Assembly: GCF_000739015.1 (NCBI RefSeq)
Contig: NZ_JPUG01000078.1
Location: 1 to 64,000 of the forward strand
Length of the DNA stretch: 64,000 bases
Direction of reading: 5' to 3'
From: Microvirga sp. BSC39
GTDB lineage: Bacteria; Pseudomonadota; Alphaproteobacteria; Rhizobiales; Beijerinckiaceae
The stretch's first letter is position 1; each line of letters starts with the position of its first letter. The notes beneath the pieces were generated by a model, which was not told where the DNA came from, did no database searches, and was given only the letters and a program-made list of their open reading frames with translations. Below, piece by piece: positions 15,651 through 23,414 of the stretch. The position numbers and the translations under genes are program-made.

Positions 15651-15968
15651 GTGCCCTGGCGCATCCGTCCCGAGGGCCTCGAGGTCCGGGTGCGCGTGAC
15701 GCCCCGGGGTGGGCGCGATGCCATCGACGGAGTCGAGACCCTTTCGGATGGTCGGCCGGTGCTGAAGGTCCGGGTCAGGGCGGTGCCGGAGGACGGGGCG
15801 GCGAACGAGGGCGTCCGGCGGCTCCTCGCCAGGACCTTGAAGCTTCCGGCCTCGGCGGTGAGCCTGGAGGCCGGCGCCACCGCCCGACTGAAGACCTTTG
15901 TGATTTCAGGCGAGGGCGAGGCGCTGGCCGAAGCCCTCGCCGCCGTGACAGGACGGGAGAGCCCATGA
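15651..15968 (+). CDS. DUF167 (YggU-like) protein
   Basis: 105 aa, GTG start. It has the family core VRVTPRGGRDAI ... LKVRVRAVPEDGAANEGV ... LARTLKLPASAVSLEAGAT and RLKTFVI. The family folds into a small alpha/beta domain of unknown role. It sits between yggT (12-nt gap) and folD (ATGA overlap), so the three are probably one operon. Confidence 0.92.
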   Translation: MPWRIRPEGLEVRVRVTPRGGRDAIDGVETLSDGRPVLKVRVRAVPEDGAANEGVRRLLARTLKLPASAVSLEAGATARLKTFVISGEGEALAEALAAVTGRESP

Positions 15969-16867
15969 GCGCCACGATCATCGACGGGAAAGCCTACGCG
16001 GAAGGCCTGCGCGGCCGCATTGCCGGGGCCGTGAAGTCTCTGGCCGGGCAGGGCGTCACGCCGGGGCTTGCGGTGGTGATCGTCGGCGAGGATCCGGCGA
16101 GCCAGCTCTACGTGAAGAACAAGGCGCGCCAGACCGTCGAGGTGGGGATGCGCTCCTTCGAGCATGTGCTGCCCGCCTCCACCCCTGAGACGGAACTGCT
16201 CGATCTCGTCGCCCGGCTCAATGCCGATCCGGCCGTGGACGGCATTCTCGTGCAGCTGCCGCTGCCGGGGCAGATCGATGCCCAGAAGGTGATCGAGGCC
16301 ATCGATCCGGCCAAGGACGTGGACGGTTTCCACCCCATCAATGCCGGCCGGCTCATGACCGGCGTGCCGGGCCTCGTCTCCTGCACCCCGCTTGGCTGCC
16401 TGCTGCTGGCGCAGTCGGTGCGTCGCGATCTTGCCGGGCTCAACGCCGTGGTGGTCGGGCGCTCCAACATCGTGGGCAAGCCCATGGCGCACCTGCTTAT
16501 CGCCCAGAGCTGCACGGTGACGGTGGCGCACTCGAAGACGCGCGATCTGCCGGATGTATGCCGCAGCGCGGACATTCTCGTCGCGGCGGTCGGTAGACCT
16601 GAGATGGTGCGCGGCGACTGGATCAAGCCCGGCGCCATCGTGATCGACGTGGGCATCAACCGGGTGCCGAACCCCGCCGCCGGCGAGGGCAAGACCCGGG
16701 TGGTGGGCGACGTAGCCTATGCGGAAGCGGCCAACGTGGCTTCCGCCATCACGCCGGTGCCTGGCGGCGTCGGCCCCATGACCATCGCCTGCCTGCTGCG
16801 CAATACGCTGGAGGCCGCCTGCCTTCGGCGCGAACTCAGCATGCCGGCAGTAGATTTCGCCGCCTGA
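15965..16867 (+). CDS. folD: Bifunctional methylenetetrahydrofolate dehydrogenase/cyclohydrolase
   Basis: FolD, 300 aa, interconverts 5,10-methylene-, methenyl- and 10-formyl-tetrahydrofolate with NADP. The substrate site is seen in SQLYVKNKARQTVEVGM (Tyr and catalytic Lys) and in VDGILVQLPLPGQID. The C-terminal dinucleotide-binding half has VVVGRSNIVGKPMA and the closing PVPGGVGPMTIACLLRNT. All family signatures are intact. The start overlaps the DUF167 stop (ATGA). The stop abuts the stop of the convergent secreted-protein gene, the two forming a TGATCA. Confidence 0.97.
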   Translation: MSATIIDGKAYAEGLRGRIAGAVKSLAGQGVTPGLAVVIVGEDPASQLYVKNKARQTVEVGMRSFEHVLPASTPETELLDLVARLNADPAVDGILVQLPLPGQIDAQKVIEAIDPAKDVDGFHPINAGRLMTGVPGLVSCTPLGCLLLAQSVRRDLAGLNAVVVGRSNIVGKPMAHLLIAQSCTVTVAHSKTRDLPDVCRSADILVAAVGRPEMVRGDWIKPGAIVIDVGINRVPNPAAGEGKTRVVGDVAYAEAANVASAITPVPGGVGPMTIACLLRNTLEAACLRRELSMPAVDFAA

Positions 16868-17536
16868 TCAGTTGGCCGCGAAGCAGTAGAACAGGCCTGC
16901 GCCGCCGGTGCCCCGCAGGGCGTCCTGGCTGCATCCGCCCCGTGTGGCGTGCGACGAGTTCCAGGACTTGGCCGGCGGCGACTCGTCGAGGCCCATCCGG
17001 TCGTGGTGTCCCGTCATGGCAGCGCCCTCGGTGCCGCTCTTCGTCCAGTTGCCGCAGGTCATGTCCTGATTGCCCGCGAAGGCGGTGCCGTCGGGCTGCG
17101 ATCCGGTGAGGATGTCGTGCTGGTTCGGCTGATCGCCGCGGCCCTTCACCAATTCGCCCTTTTCGGTAAGCGCCGTCTGCTTGGTGATGTTGTTGTTAGG
17201 CCCGTGCAGGTCCGCCACGTCCTTGGCGACCACGGCGCCCTTGGCGTTCTGCCAGGGCCCGCGGCCAATCCTGTCCTTGGCGTTGACGGCGTTCGCGCCC
17301 TGGGTCGAGAGATAGGCGCGCCACATCTTGCCACGAATGCCGGCGGCTTCGGCAAGAGTCTCGCAATGCCGGTCCGCGCCGTCCAGGCCGCCGAGATCGG
17401 CGCCCTTGCCCGACCCGACGCTGGTGACGAAGAAGGTGGTGTCGGCCGAGGCCGTCTGCGCCTGGGCGATGCCGGGAGACCCCAGAGCCATAAGGCCGAT
17501 GAAAGCCGTGAGCTTTATGCCGTCCATTCCACGCAT
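16868..17536 (-). CDS. Secreted DUF1554/lectin-like protein
   Basis: 222 aa with a signal peptide (KLTAFIGLMALGSPGIAQAQ). The mature part starts FFVTSVGSGKGADLGGLDGA, then HCETLAEAAG and WRAYLST, a pattern resembling DUF1554 and endostatin/C-type-lectin-like folds. Conserved-looking Cys residues occur in the HCETL, DMTCGNW, GGCSQD and FYCFA segments, likely disulfide-bonded in the periplasm. The ATG at 17536 has GGAGGAAAC upstream; a TTG further upstream is less likely. Ligand and role are unknown. The family assignment is from pattern memory and needs a profile search. Confidence 0.7.
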   Translation of the reverse strand: MRGMDGIKLTAFIGLMALGSPGIAQAQTASADTTFFVTSVGSGKGADLGGLDGADRHCETLAEAAGIRGKMWRAYLSTQGANAVNAKDRIGRGPWQNAKGAVVAKDVADLHGPNNNITKQTALTEKGELVKGRGDQPNQHDILTGSQPDGTAFAGNQDMTCGNWTKSGTEGAAMTGHHDRMGLDESPPAKSWNSSHATRGGCSQDALRGTGGAGLFYCFAAN

Positions 17537-17659
17537 TGTTTCCTCCAAGGAATTCAGCCCCGTCTAAGACTGACGGTTTCGAGGCAACAATCATCCCCTG
17601 ATCACGGCGATTTGAGCATCGGGACCCGGCAATTTATTGCCGCCCATAGGGCGCCTGCC

Positions 17660-18547
17660 TCAAGCGCCCTTGCGCAGATGCTCCACCAGCTGCCGCGCCG
17701 AGGCCGGCAGATCCTTGAGCGAGCGGATGCACAGGGTGAGGTCGCGGGCGGCCCAGGGATCTTCCAGGTCGACCGCCCCGATCGCCATGGTGCGGGCGGC
17801 GCGGCGGGCCGTGGTCTCGGGCACGATGCCCAGCCCCACGCCCGCCTCGACCATGCGGCAGACGGCGTCGAAGCTGCGCAGCTGCACCCGAAGGCGAATA
17901 GGCTTGCCGGTGCGGCTGGCCTTGCCGGCCAGGAAGCGCTGGAGGGCGCTGGCCCGGTCGAGGCCGACGAAATCGTGCTCCAGCACCTCCGTGAAGGAGA
18001 TGCCCGGCCGGGAGGCGAGGGCGTGATCCTGCGGCACCACCAGAACGAAGCGGTCGCTGCGGAACGGGTAGGTCTCGAGCTGCCCGGTATCGACCGTGCC
18101 GGCCACGATGCCGATATCGCCGACGCCCTCGGCGATGAGCCCCACGATCTCATCGCTGAGGCGCTCCTCCAGGTCGATGGAGACCTGCGGGTGCCCGGCG
18201 AGAAACGCGCCGAGCGCCTCGGGCAGGAACTCGGTCAGGGCATTGGTGTTGGAGAGGATCCGGATCTGGCCCGTGAGGCCGCCGGTGTAGGCGCCCAGAT
18301 CCTCCCGCAGGCGCTCGGCCTGGGCCAGGAGGGTCCGGGCGTGCTGGAGCAGGGTTCGGCCGGCCGGCGTCGGGGTCACGCCCGCCCGGGTGCGCAGGAG
18401 GAGGGAGGCCCCGAGGGACTTTTCCATGTTGCGGATGCGCGTGCTGGCAGCGGCGAGCGCCAGATGAGCCCGCTCGGCCCCATGGGTGATGCTCCCGGCC
18501 TCAACCACATGGCGGAAGAGGCTCAAGTCCGTCAGATCGAATTGCAT
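17660..18547 (-). CDS. LysR family transcriptional regulator
   Basis: 295 aa. The N-terminal winged helix-turn-helix covers residues ~1-60 (FRHVVEAGSITHGAERAHLA, then ASTRIRNMEKSLGASLL). The remainder is a LysR substrate-binding domain for an unknown co-inducer. The ATG at 18547 gives the standard N-terminus; an upstream TTG-type extension does not. It is divergent from sdhC across ~200 nt, the typical geometry for a LysR regulator controlling the neighbouring operon, although control of sdh is only an inference. Confidence 0.9.
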   Translation of the reverse strand: MQFDLTDLSLFRHVVEAGSITHGAERAHLALAAASTRIRNMEKSLGASLLLRTRAGVTPTPAGRTLLQHARTLLAQAERLREDLGAYTGGLTGQIRILSNTNALTEFLPEALGAFLAGHPQVSIDLEERLSDEIVGLIAEGVGDIGIVAGTVDTGQLETYPFRSDRFVLVVPQDHALASRPGISFTEVLEHDFVGLDRASALQRFLAGKASRTGKPIRLRVQLRSFDAVCRMVEAGVGLGIVPETTARRAARTMAIGAVDLEDPWAARDLTLCIRSLKDLPASARQLVEHLRKGA

Positions 18548-18749
18548 AGGTTCCCTTCGTCTTTGGCGAAGGCAGATAAGAATTATTAAAGATTGCACTC
18601 TATGGGCGCTTGAGCAATCTTCGCGGCTGACGAAGTATGTGCCTCTGTCACCGGATTGGGCGGAAGGCGCATTGCGGTGCCGCCGCGCATCTTATACGAA
18701 CCGTTCCAAACGACACGCGACCGGCGGTCGCCGATCAGGAGTGAACATC
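18548..18749. promoter_or_regulatory. Divergent regulatory region lysR / sdhC
   Basis: 202 nt between the LysR gene and sdhC. It must hold the sdh promoter and the LysR promoter. The left end is AT-rich (around 18575-18597). I could not pick out an unambiguous LysR box or -35/-10 pair. The sdhC ribosome-binding site is CAGGAG, 8 nt before the ATG. Confidence 0.5.
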
Positions 18750-19145
18750 ATGGCTGAGGCGAAAGTGGCCCCGAGGCCCCTGTCCCCGCATCTTCAGATC
18801 TACCGGTGGAGCTGGACGATGGCGATGTCCGTCGCCCACCGCATCACCGGCACCGCGCTCTATGGCGGCATCGCGCTCTTCGCCATCTGGCTCGTGGCCC
18901 TGGCCTCCGGACCCGATGCCTTCGACACCGTACAGTGGTTCTTCGGCTCGCCGATCGGCTACCTGATCCTGTTCGGCTACACCTGGATCCTCATGCACCA
19001 CATGCTGGGCGGCGTGCGCCACCTGGTATGGGATTTCGGCCATGGCATGGAAGCGGCTCAGCGCATCAACATGGCCCGCTTCACCCTCATCGGCTCGGTC
19101 GTGCTCACGCTCGCGATCTGGGTCGTGGCCTTCCTCGCGTTCTAA
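18750..19145 (+). CDS. sdhC: Succinate dehydrogenase cytochrome b556 subunit
   Basis: Membrane anchor of complex II, 131 aa, three transmembrane helices. The family opening is present (RPLSPHLQIYRW, then SVAHRITGTAL, where Ser and Arg line the quinone site). The heme-ligand histidine region is WILMHHMLGGVRHLVWD. The ATG at 18750 is chosen for its CAGGAG site and normal length; a longer frame to 18486 overlaps the LysR gene. First gene of sdhC-sdhD-sdhA-orf-sdhB. Confidence 0.96.
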   Translation: MAEAKVAPRPLSPHLQIYRWSWTMAMSVAHRITGTALYGGIALFAIWLVALASGPDAFDTVQWFFGSPIGYLILFGYTWILMHHMLGGVRHLVWDFGHGMEAAQRINMARFTLIGSVVLTLAIWVVAFLAF

Positions 19146-19157
19146 GGAGACCGGACC

Positions 19158-19574
19158 ATGGCCGACAACAGGGCTGACGCCCGCGTTTCCATGCGCACCC
19201 CGCTCGCCCGTGTGAAGGGCCTCGGCGCCTCCGGGCATGGCGTCGAGCATTGGTGGATCCACCGCATGACGGCGGTGTCGAACATCCCGCTCATCATCGC
19301 CTTCGTGATCATCGTGGCGGCGCTCGCCGGCTCCTCGTATCAGGAAGCGATCGCCATCATCTCGCACCCGCTCGTCGCGATCATCCTGCTCCTCGCGGTC
19401 CTCTCGGTGGCGAACCACATGCGGCTCGGCATGCAGATCATCATCGAGGACTACGTGCACGACAAGGGCCTCAAGATCATGGCCGTCATCGCGAACAATT
19501 TCTATGCCGTGATCATCGGAGTGGCCTGCCTCTACGCCATTCTCAAGGTCAGCCTCGGCCGCATCCTGGTTTAA
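19158..19574 (+). CDS. sdhD: Succinate dehydrogenase membrane anchor subunit
   Basis: 138 aa, three membrane helices; pairs with SdhC to bind heme b and ubiquinone. The N-terminal signature GVEHWWIHRMTAVSNIPL and the second-helix ANHMRLGMQIIIEDYVHD are characteristic of alphaproteobacterial SdhD. A strong AAGGAG ribosome-binding site lies just after the sdhC stop, 12 nt upstream. Confidence 0.95.
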   Translation: MADNRADARVSMRTPLARVKGLGASGHGVEHWWIHRMTAVSNIPLIIAFVIIVAALAGSSYQEAIAIISHPLVAIILLLAVLSVANHMRLGMQIIIEDYVHDKGLKIMAVIANNFYAVIIGVACLYAILKVSLGRILV

Positions 19575-19585
19575 GGAATTTTTCC

Positions 19586-21409
19586 ATGGCTCAAGCAACG
19601 AACGGCGCAGCCATCAACGGCAAGGCCTACACCATCATCGACCACACCTTCGACGTGGTGGTGGTGGGCGCGGGCGGCGCGGGTCTGCGCGCCACCGTCG
19701 GCTGCTCGCAGGCCGGTCTTCGCACCGCCTGCATCACCAAGGTGTTCCCCACGCGGTCGCACACGGTGGCCGCACAGGGCGGCATCTCGGCCTCGCTCGG
19801 CAACATGGGGCCGGACGACTGGCGCTGGCACATGTACGACACCGTGAAGGGGTCGGACTGGCTTGGCGACCAGGATGCCATCGAGTATCTCGTGCGCAAC
19901 GCGCCCGCGGCCGTCTACGAGCTGGAGCACTGGGGTGTTCCCTTCTCCCGCACCAGCGAGGGCAAGATCTACCAGCGTCCCTTCGGCGGCATGACCACCG
20001 AGTTCGGCAAGGGCACGGCGCAGCGCACCTGTGCCGCCGCCGACCGCACGGGCCACGCGATCCTGCACACCCTCTACGGCCAGGCGGTCCGCAACCAGAC
20101 CAACTTCTTCATCGAGTACTTCGCCCTCGACCTGATGATGGATTCCGACGGCCGCTGCATCGGCGTCGTGGCGCTGAACCAGTCCACCGGCGAGATCCAC
20201 CGCTTCCGCGCCCACATGACGATCCTGGCGACAGGCGGTTACGGACGCGCGTACTTCTCGGCCACCTCGGCCCATACCTGCACGGGCGACGGCAACGCCA
20301 TGGTGCTGCGCGCAGGCCTGCCGCTGCAGGACATGGAGTTCGTGCAGTTCCACCCCACCGGCATCTACGGCTCGGGCTGCCTCATTACCGAGGGCGCGCG
20401 CGGCGAGGGCGGGTATCTCACCAACTCGGAAGGCGAGCGCTTCATGGAGCGCTATGCGCCCTCCGCCAAGGACCTGGCCTCCCGTGACGTGGTCTCCCGT
20501 GCGATGACCATGGAGATCCGCGCCGGCCGCGGCGTGGGCAAGAACAAGGATCACATCTACCTGCATCTCGACCACCTCGACCCGAAGATCCTGCACGAGC
20601 GCCTGCCCGGCATCTCGGAGAGCGCCAAGATCTTCGCGGGCGTGGACGTCACCAAGGAGCCGATCCCGGTTCTGCCGACCGTGCACTACAACATGGGTGG
20701 CATTCCGACGAACTATCACGGCGAGGTGCTGACCCTGAAGAACGGCAACCCGGACACGGTGGTGCCGGGCCTGATGGCGCTGGGCGAGGCGGCCTGCGTG
20801 TCCGTGCACGGCGCGAACCGCCTCGGCTCCAACTCGCTCATCGACCTCGTGGTGTTCGGCCGCGCGGCGGGCCTGCGCTGCGCCGACATCCTGGAGCCCA
20901 ACGCCCGCCACGCGGACCTGCCCAAGAGCGCCGACGAACTCGCGCTCTCGCGCCTCGACAAGTTCCGCTATGCCAACGGCTCCACCTCGACCGCGGAGCT
21001 GCGCCTCCAGATGCAGAAGACCATGCAGAACAACTGCGCGGTGTTCCGCACCGGCGAGGTGCTGGAGGAGGGCAAGCAGCTCATCCACCAGGTCTGGTCT
21101 GCTGCCGCCGACGTGAAGGTCACCGATCGATCGCTGATCTGGAACACCGACCTCCTGGAGACGCTGGAGTTCGACAACCTGATCGGACAGGCGGTCGTCA
21201 CCATGGAGGGCGCGGCCAACCGTCAGGAATCCCGCGGCGCGCACGCCCGCGAGGACTTCTCTGAGCGCGACGACAAGAACTGGATGAAGCACACGCTCGC
21301 CTGGCTCGACGACACCTCCCACAAGGTGACCCTCGATTACCGCCCGGTGCACACCTACACCATGTCGAACGACATCCAGTACATCGAGCCGAAGGCTCGC
21401 GTGTACTAA
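19586..21409 (+). CDS. sdhA: Succinate dehydrogenase flavoprotein subunit
   Basis: 607 aa, the catalytic subunit that oxidises succinate to fumarate. The FAD-binding motif VVVGAGGAGLRA lies near residue 25. His59, in FPTRSHTVAAQGG, is the covalent FAD attachment site. Substrate-binding elements include QFHPTGIYGSG, EGARGEGGYL and HGANRLGSNSL. Length and motifs are standard. The ATG at 19586 follows the sdhD stop by 11 nt with AAGGAA upstream. Confidence 0.97.
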   Translation: MAQATNGAAINGKAYTIIDHTFDVVVVGAGGAGLRATVGCSQAGLRTACITKVFPTRSHTVAAQGGISASLGNMGPDDWRWHMYDTVKGSDWLGDQDAIEYLVRNAPAAVYELEHWGVPFSRTSEGKIYQRPFGGMTTEFGKGTAQRTCAAADRTGHAILHTLYGQAVRNQTNFFIEYFALDLMMDSDGRCIGVVALNQSTGEIHRFRAHMTILATGGYGRAYFSATSAHTCTGDGNAMVLRAGLPLQDMEFVQFHPTGIYGSGCLITEGARGEGGYLTNSEGERFMERYAPSAKDLASRDVVSRAMTMEIRAGRGVGKNKDHIYLHLDHLDPKILHERLPGISESAKIFAGVDVTKEPIPVLPTVHYNMGGIPTNYHGEVLTLKNGNPDTVVPGLMALGEAACVSVHGANRLGSNSLIDLVVFGRAAGLRCADILEPNARHADLPKSADELALSRLDKFRYANGSTSTAELRLQMQKTMQNNCAVFRTGEVLEEGKQLIHQVWSAAADVKVTDRSLIWNTDLLETLEFDNLIGQAVVTMEGAANRQESRGAHAREDFSERDDKNWMKHTLAWLDDTSHKVTLDYRPVHTYTMSNDIQYIEPKARVY

Positions 21410-21420
21410 GGATGATGCGA

Positions 21421-21732
21421 ATGAAGTGCCGCATCTGGCGCACCCAGGTCGTTCCGGACCGGTTCGGGGACTACGAACGGTTCGCCCGTGAAACTTCACT
21501 GCCGATGTTCCGGTCCCAAACGGGCTATCGGGGCGTGATGATGGCGGGCGACGGTGCGGATCGCGTCGTCATCACCCTTTGGGAGAATGATGACGCGATT
21601 GCGGCGCTCGACGCATCGCCCACCTACCGCGAGACCGTTTCCAAGATCATCGCCACAGGATTCCTGACAGGCGATCAGTCTGTCGAAGTTTATGACACCC
21701 ACCTGTCGGATCTCGACGCGATCCGCGTGTGA
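21421..21732 (+). CDS. ABM-fold (antibiotic biosynthesis monooxygenase-like) protein inside the sdh operon
   Basis: About 103 aa. The layout suggests a dimeric alpha/beta-barrel (ABM/ferredoxin-like) fold: a first strand (KCRIWRTQVVPDRFGDYERF), then GYRGVMMAGDGADRVVITLWENDDAIAALDAS and YRETVSKI. No catalytic residues can be named. AAGGA at the sdhA stop is best spaced for the ATG at 21421; ATGs at 21412 and 21415 are too close to it. It separates sdhA from sdhB, normally adjacent genes, so a link to complex II assembly, heme or oxidative stress is possible but unproven. Confidence 0.75.
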   Translation: MKCRIWRTQVVPDRFGDYERFARETSLPMFRSQTGYRGVMMAGDGADRVVITLWENDDAIAALDASPTYRETVSKIIATGFLTGDQSVEVYDTHLSDLDAIRV

Positions 21733-21762
21733 GTGACCCAAAGGATTAGGGAGAAGTCGCCC

Positions 21763-22545
21763 ATGGCTCAGTTCACGCTTCCCAAGAACTCCCAGTACAC
21801 CGAAGGCAAGACCTGGCCGAAGCCGGCCGAGGGGGCGAACCTTCAGGCGTTCCGCATCTACCGCTGGAACCCGGATGACGGCGCCAATCCGCGCATCGAC
21901 ACCTATTATGTCGACCGCGACGATTGCGGCCCAATGGTTCTCGACGCGCTGTTGTGGATCAAGAACAACGTCGACTCGACGCTGGTCTTCCGCCGCTCCT
22001 GCCGCGAGGGTATCTGCGGCTCCTGCGCCATGAACATCATGGGCAAGAACACGCTCGCCTGCACCCTCGGGATCGAGGATTGCGACAGCGACACCATCAA
22101 GATCTATCCGCTGCCGCACATGCCGGTGCTCAAGGATCTGGTGCCGGATCTCACGAGTTTCTTCGCCCAGCACGCGGCCATCGAGCCCTGGCTGCAGACG
22201 CAGACGGCGGAGCCCGAGACCGAGTGGCGCCAGACGCCGGAAGAGCGCTCCAAGCTCGACGGGCTCTACGAGTGCATCCTGTGCGCCTGCTGCACCACCT
22301 CCTGCCCGAGCTACTGGTGGAACGGCGACCGTTTCTTAGGGCCGGCAGCCCTGCTCCAGGCCTATCGCTGGCTCATCGACAGCCGCGACGAGTCCACGGG
22401 CGAGCGCCTCGACAACCTGCACGATCCGTTCCGGCTCTACCGCTGCCACACGATCATGAACTGCGCGAACACCTGCCCGAAGGGCCTGAACCCGGCCAAG
22501 GCCATCGCCGAGATCAAGAAGATGATGATCGCGCGCGCCGTCTGA
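21763..22545 (+). CDS. sdhB: Succinate dehydrogenase iron-sulfur subunit
   Basis: 260 aa; carries electrons from FAD to quinone. The N-terminal [2Fe-2S] site is CREGICGSCAMNIMGKNTLAC. The C-terminal [4Fe-4S] and [3Fe-4S] clusters are bound by CILCACCTTSCPSYWW and CHTIMNCANTCPKGLNP; the Trp pair after SCPSY belongs to the quinone site. I chose the ATG at 21763 (AGGGAGAAG upstream) over a GTG ten codons earlier. A terminator follows, ending the operon. Confidence 0.97.
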   Translation: MAQFTLPKNSQYTEGKTWPKPAEGANLQAFRIYRWNPDDGANPRIDTYYVDRDDCGPMVLDALLWIKNNVDSTLVFRRSCREGICGSCAMNIMGKNTLACTLGIEDCDSDTIKIYPLPHMPVLKDLVPDLTSFFAQHAAIEPWLQTQTAEPETEWRQTPEERSKLDGLYECILCACCTTSCPSYWWNGDRFLGPAALLQAYRWLIDSRDESTGERLDNLHDPFRLYRCHTIMNCANTCPKGLNPAKAIAEIKKMMIARAV

Positions 22546-22568
22546 GGCGTCCTCGCAACACTTTTACC

Positions 22569-22594
22569 AAAAGGCGCCAGAGGCGCCTTTTTTT
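22569..22594 (+). terminator. Rho-independent terminator of the sdh operon
   Basis: The stem AAGGCGCC (22571-22578) with GGCGCCTT (22582-22589) and an AGA loop is followed by a run of Ts. It lies 25 nt after the sdhB stop. Confidence 0.92.
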
Positions 22595-22715
22595 ATGATT
22601 TGCGATCCCATATGTCGAAGCCGGAACGATGTTGGTCTAGGTTCATATTCCTCAGGATAGCCTGAGGCCAAACACTAAGCCGTCGTTGAAGGCGGCTCCG
22701 CACAAGAGGATCACG

Positions 22716-23303
22716 ATGAAAGCTTCCTTCTGGCTCGCGACGGCCGTGATGGGCTCCGCTCTCGCTCTCGGAGCGTGCTCCTCGACCCGTCTCGGCGGTC
22801 CGCCGGTCCGGAGCGCGAATGCCGCTCCCATCGTCGAGGCGCCGCCGGTCGAGGCGGTCCCGTCCGGACCCATCGAGGCGACTCCCCTGCCGCCTGTCGC
22901 CGGCGCCCCGGTGCCTGCCGACCCCATGGCGCCCCCGGCTGGAGGCACCGACATCGCCGGCCTGCCGCCCGCCCCGCCACCGCCGACCGTGCCGGCGCCC
23001 GCGCCCGCAGCGGCCCCGGCGCCGGCAAGCCGCACCGCCATGGTCGGCAACTGGAGCGCCCAGACGTCGGGCGGCAGCTGCCGCATCCAGCTCTCGAGCT
23101 CGCCGGCGCTGGATCTCTATCGCGCCTCGGCCTCGGGCTGCTCCAACCAGGATCTGTCCCGGGTGAATGCCTGGGATTACCGCGACGGCGAGGTCTATCT
23201 CTACCAGACCGGCGGTGCGGTCGCGGCACGCCTGCGCGGCTCGTCCGCTTCGCTCAGCGGCGTTCTGGCCAAGTCCGGCGCCCCGCTGTCGCTCTCGCGG
23301 TAA
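22716..23303 (+). CDS. Omp19/Inh-type protease inhibitor lipoprotein
   Basis: 195 aa. A lipoprotein signal peptide ends at the lipobox LGAC (Cys near residue 21). A ~80-residue Pro/Ala-rich linker follows. The C-terminal domain (MVGNWSAQTSGGSCRIQLSS ... SGCSNQDLSRVNAWDYRDGEVYLYQ) matches the AprI/Inh beta-barrel, with two cysteines likely in a disulfide. Brucella Omp19 has the same plan and inhibits proteases. Expected location: lipid-anchored in the outer membrane. The ATG at 22716 has AAGAGGA upstream; an in-frame extension to 22686 would spoil the signal peptide. Confidence 0.85.
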   Translation: MKASFWLATAVMGSALALGACSSTRLGGPPVRSANAAPIVEAPPVEAVPSGPIEATPLPPVAGAPVPADPMAPPAGGTDIAGLPPAPPPPTVPAPAPAAAPAPASRTAMVGNWSAQTSGGSCRIQLSSSPALDLYRASASGCSNQDLSRVNAWDYRDGEVYLYQTGGAVAARLRGSSASLSGVLAKSGAPLSLSR

Positions 23304-23414
23304 AGCATCGGACCTGAAAGTGGATCTGCACTTTCGGGCTCCATCCTGTGCTTCCTTTCGGAAGCGGCGTTAAGACGTTTGCCCTGATGCTTCGAGAGGG
23401 GTATCGATCATCCC

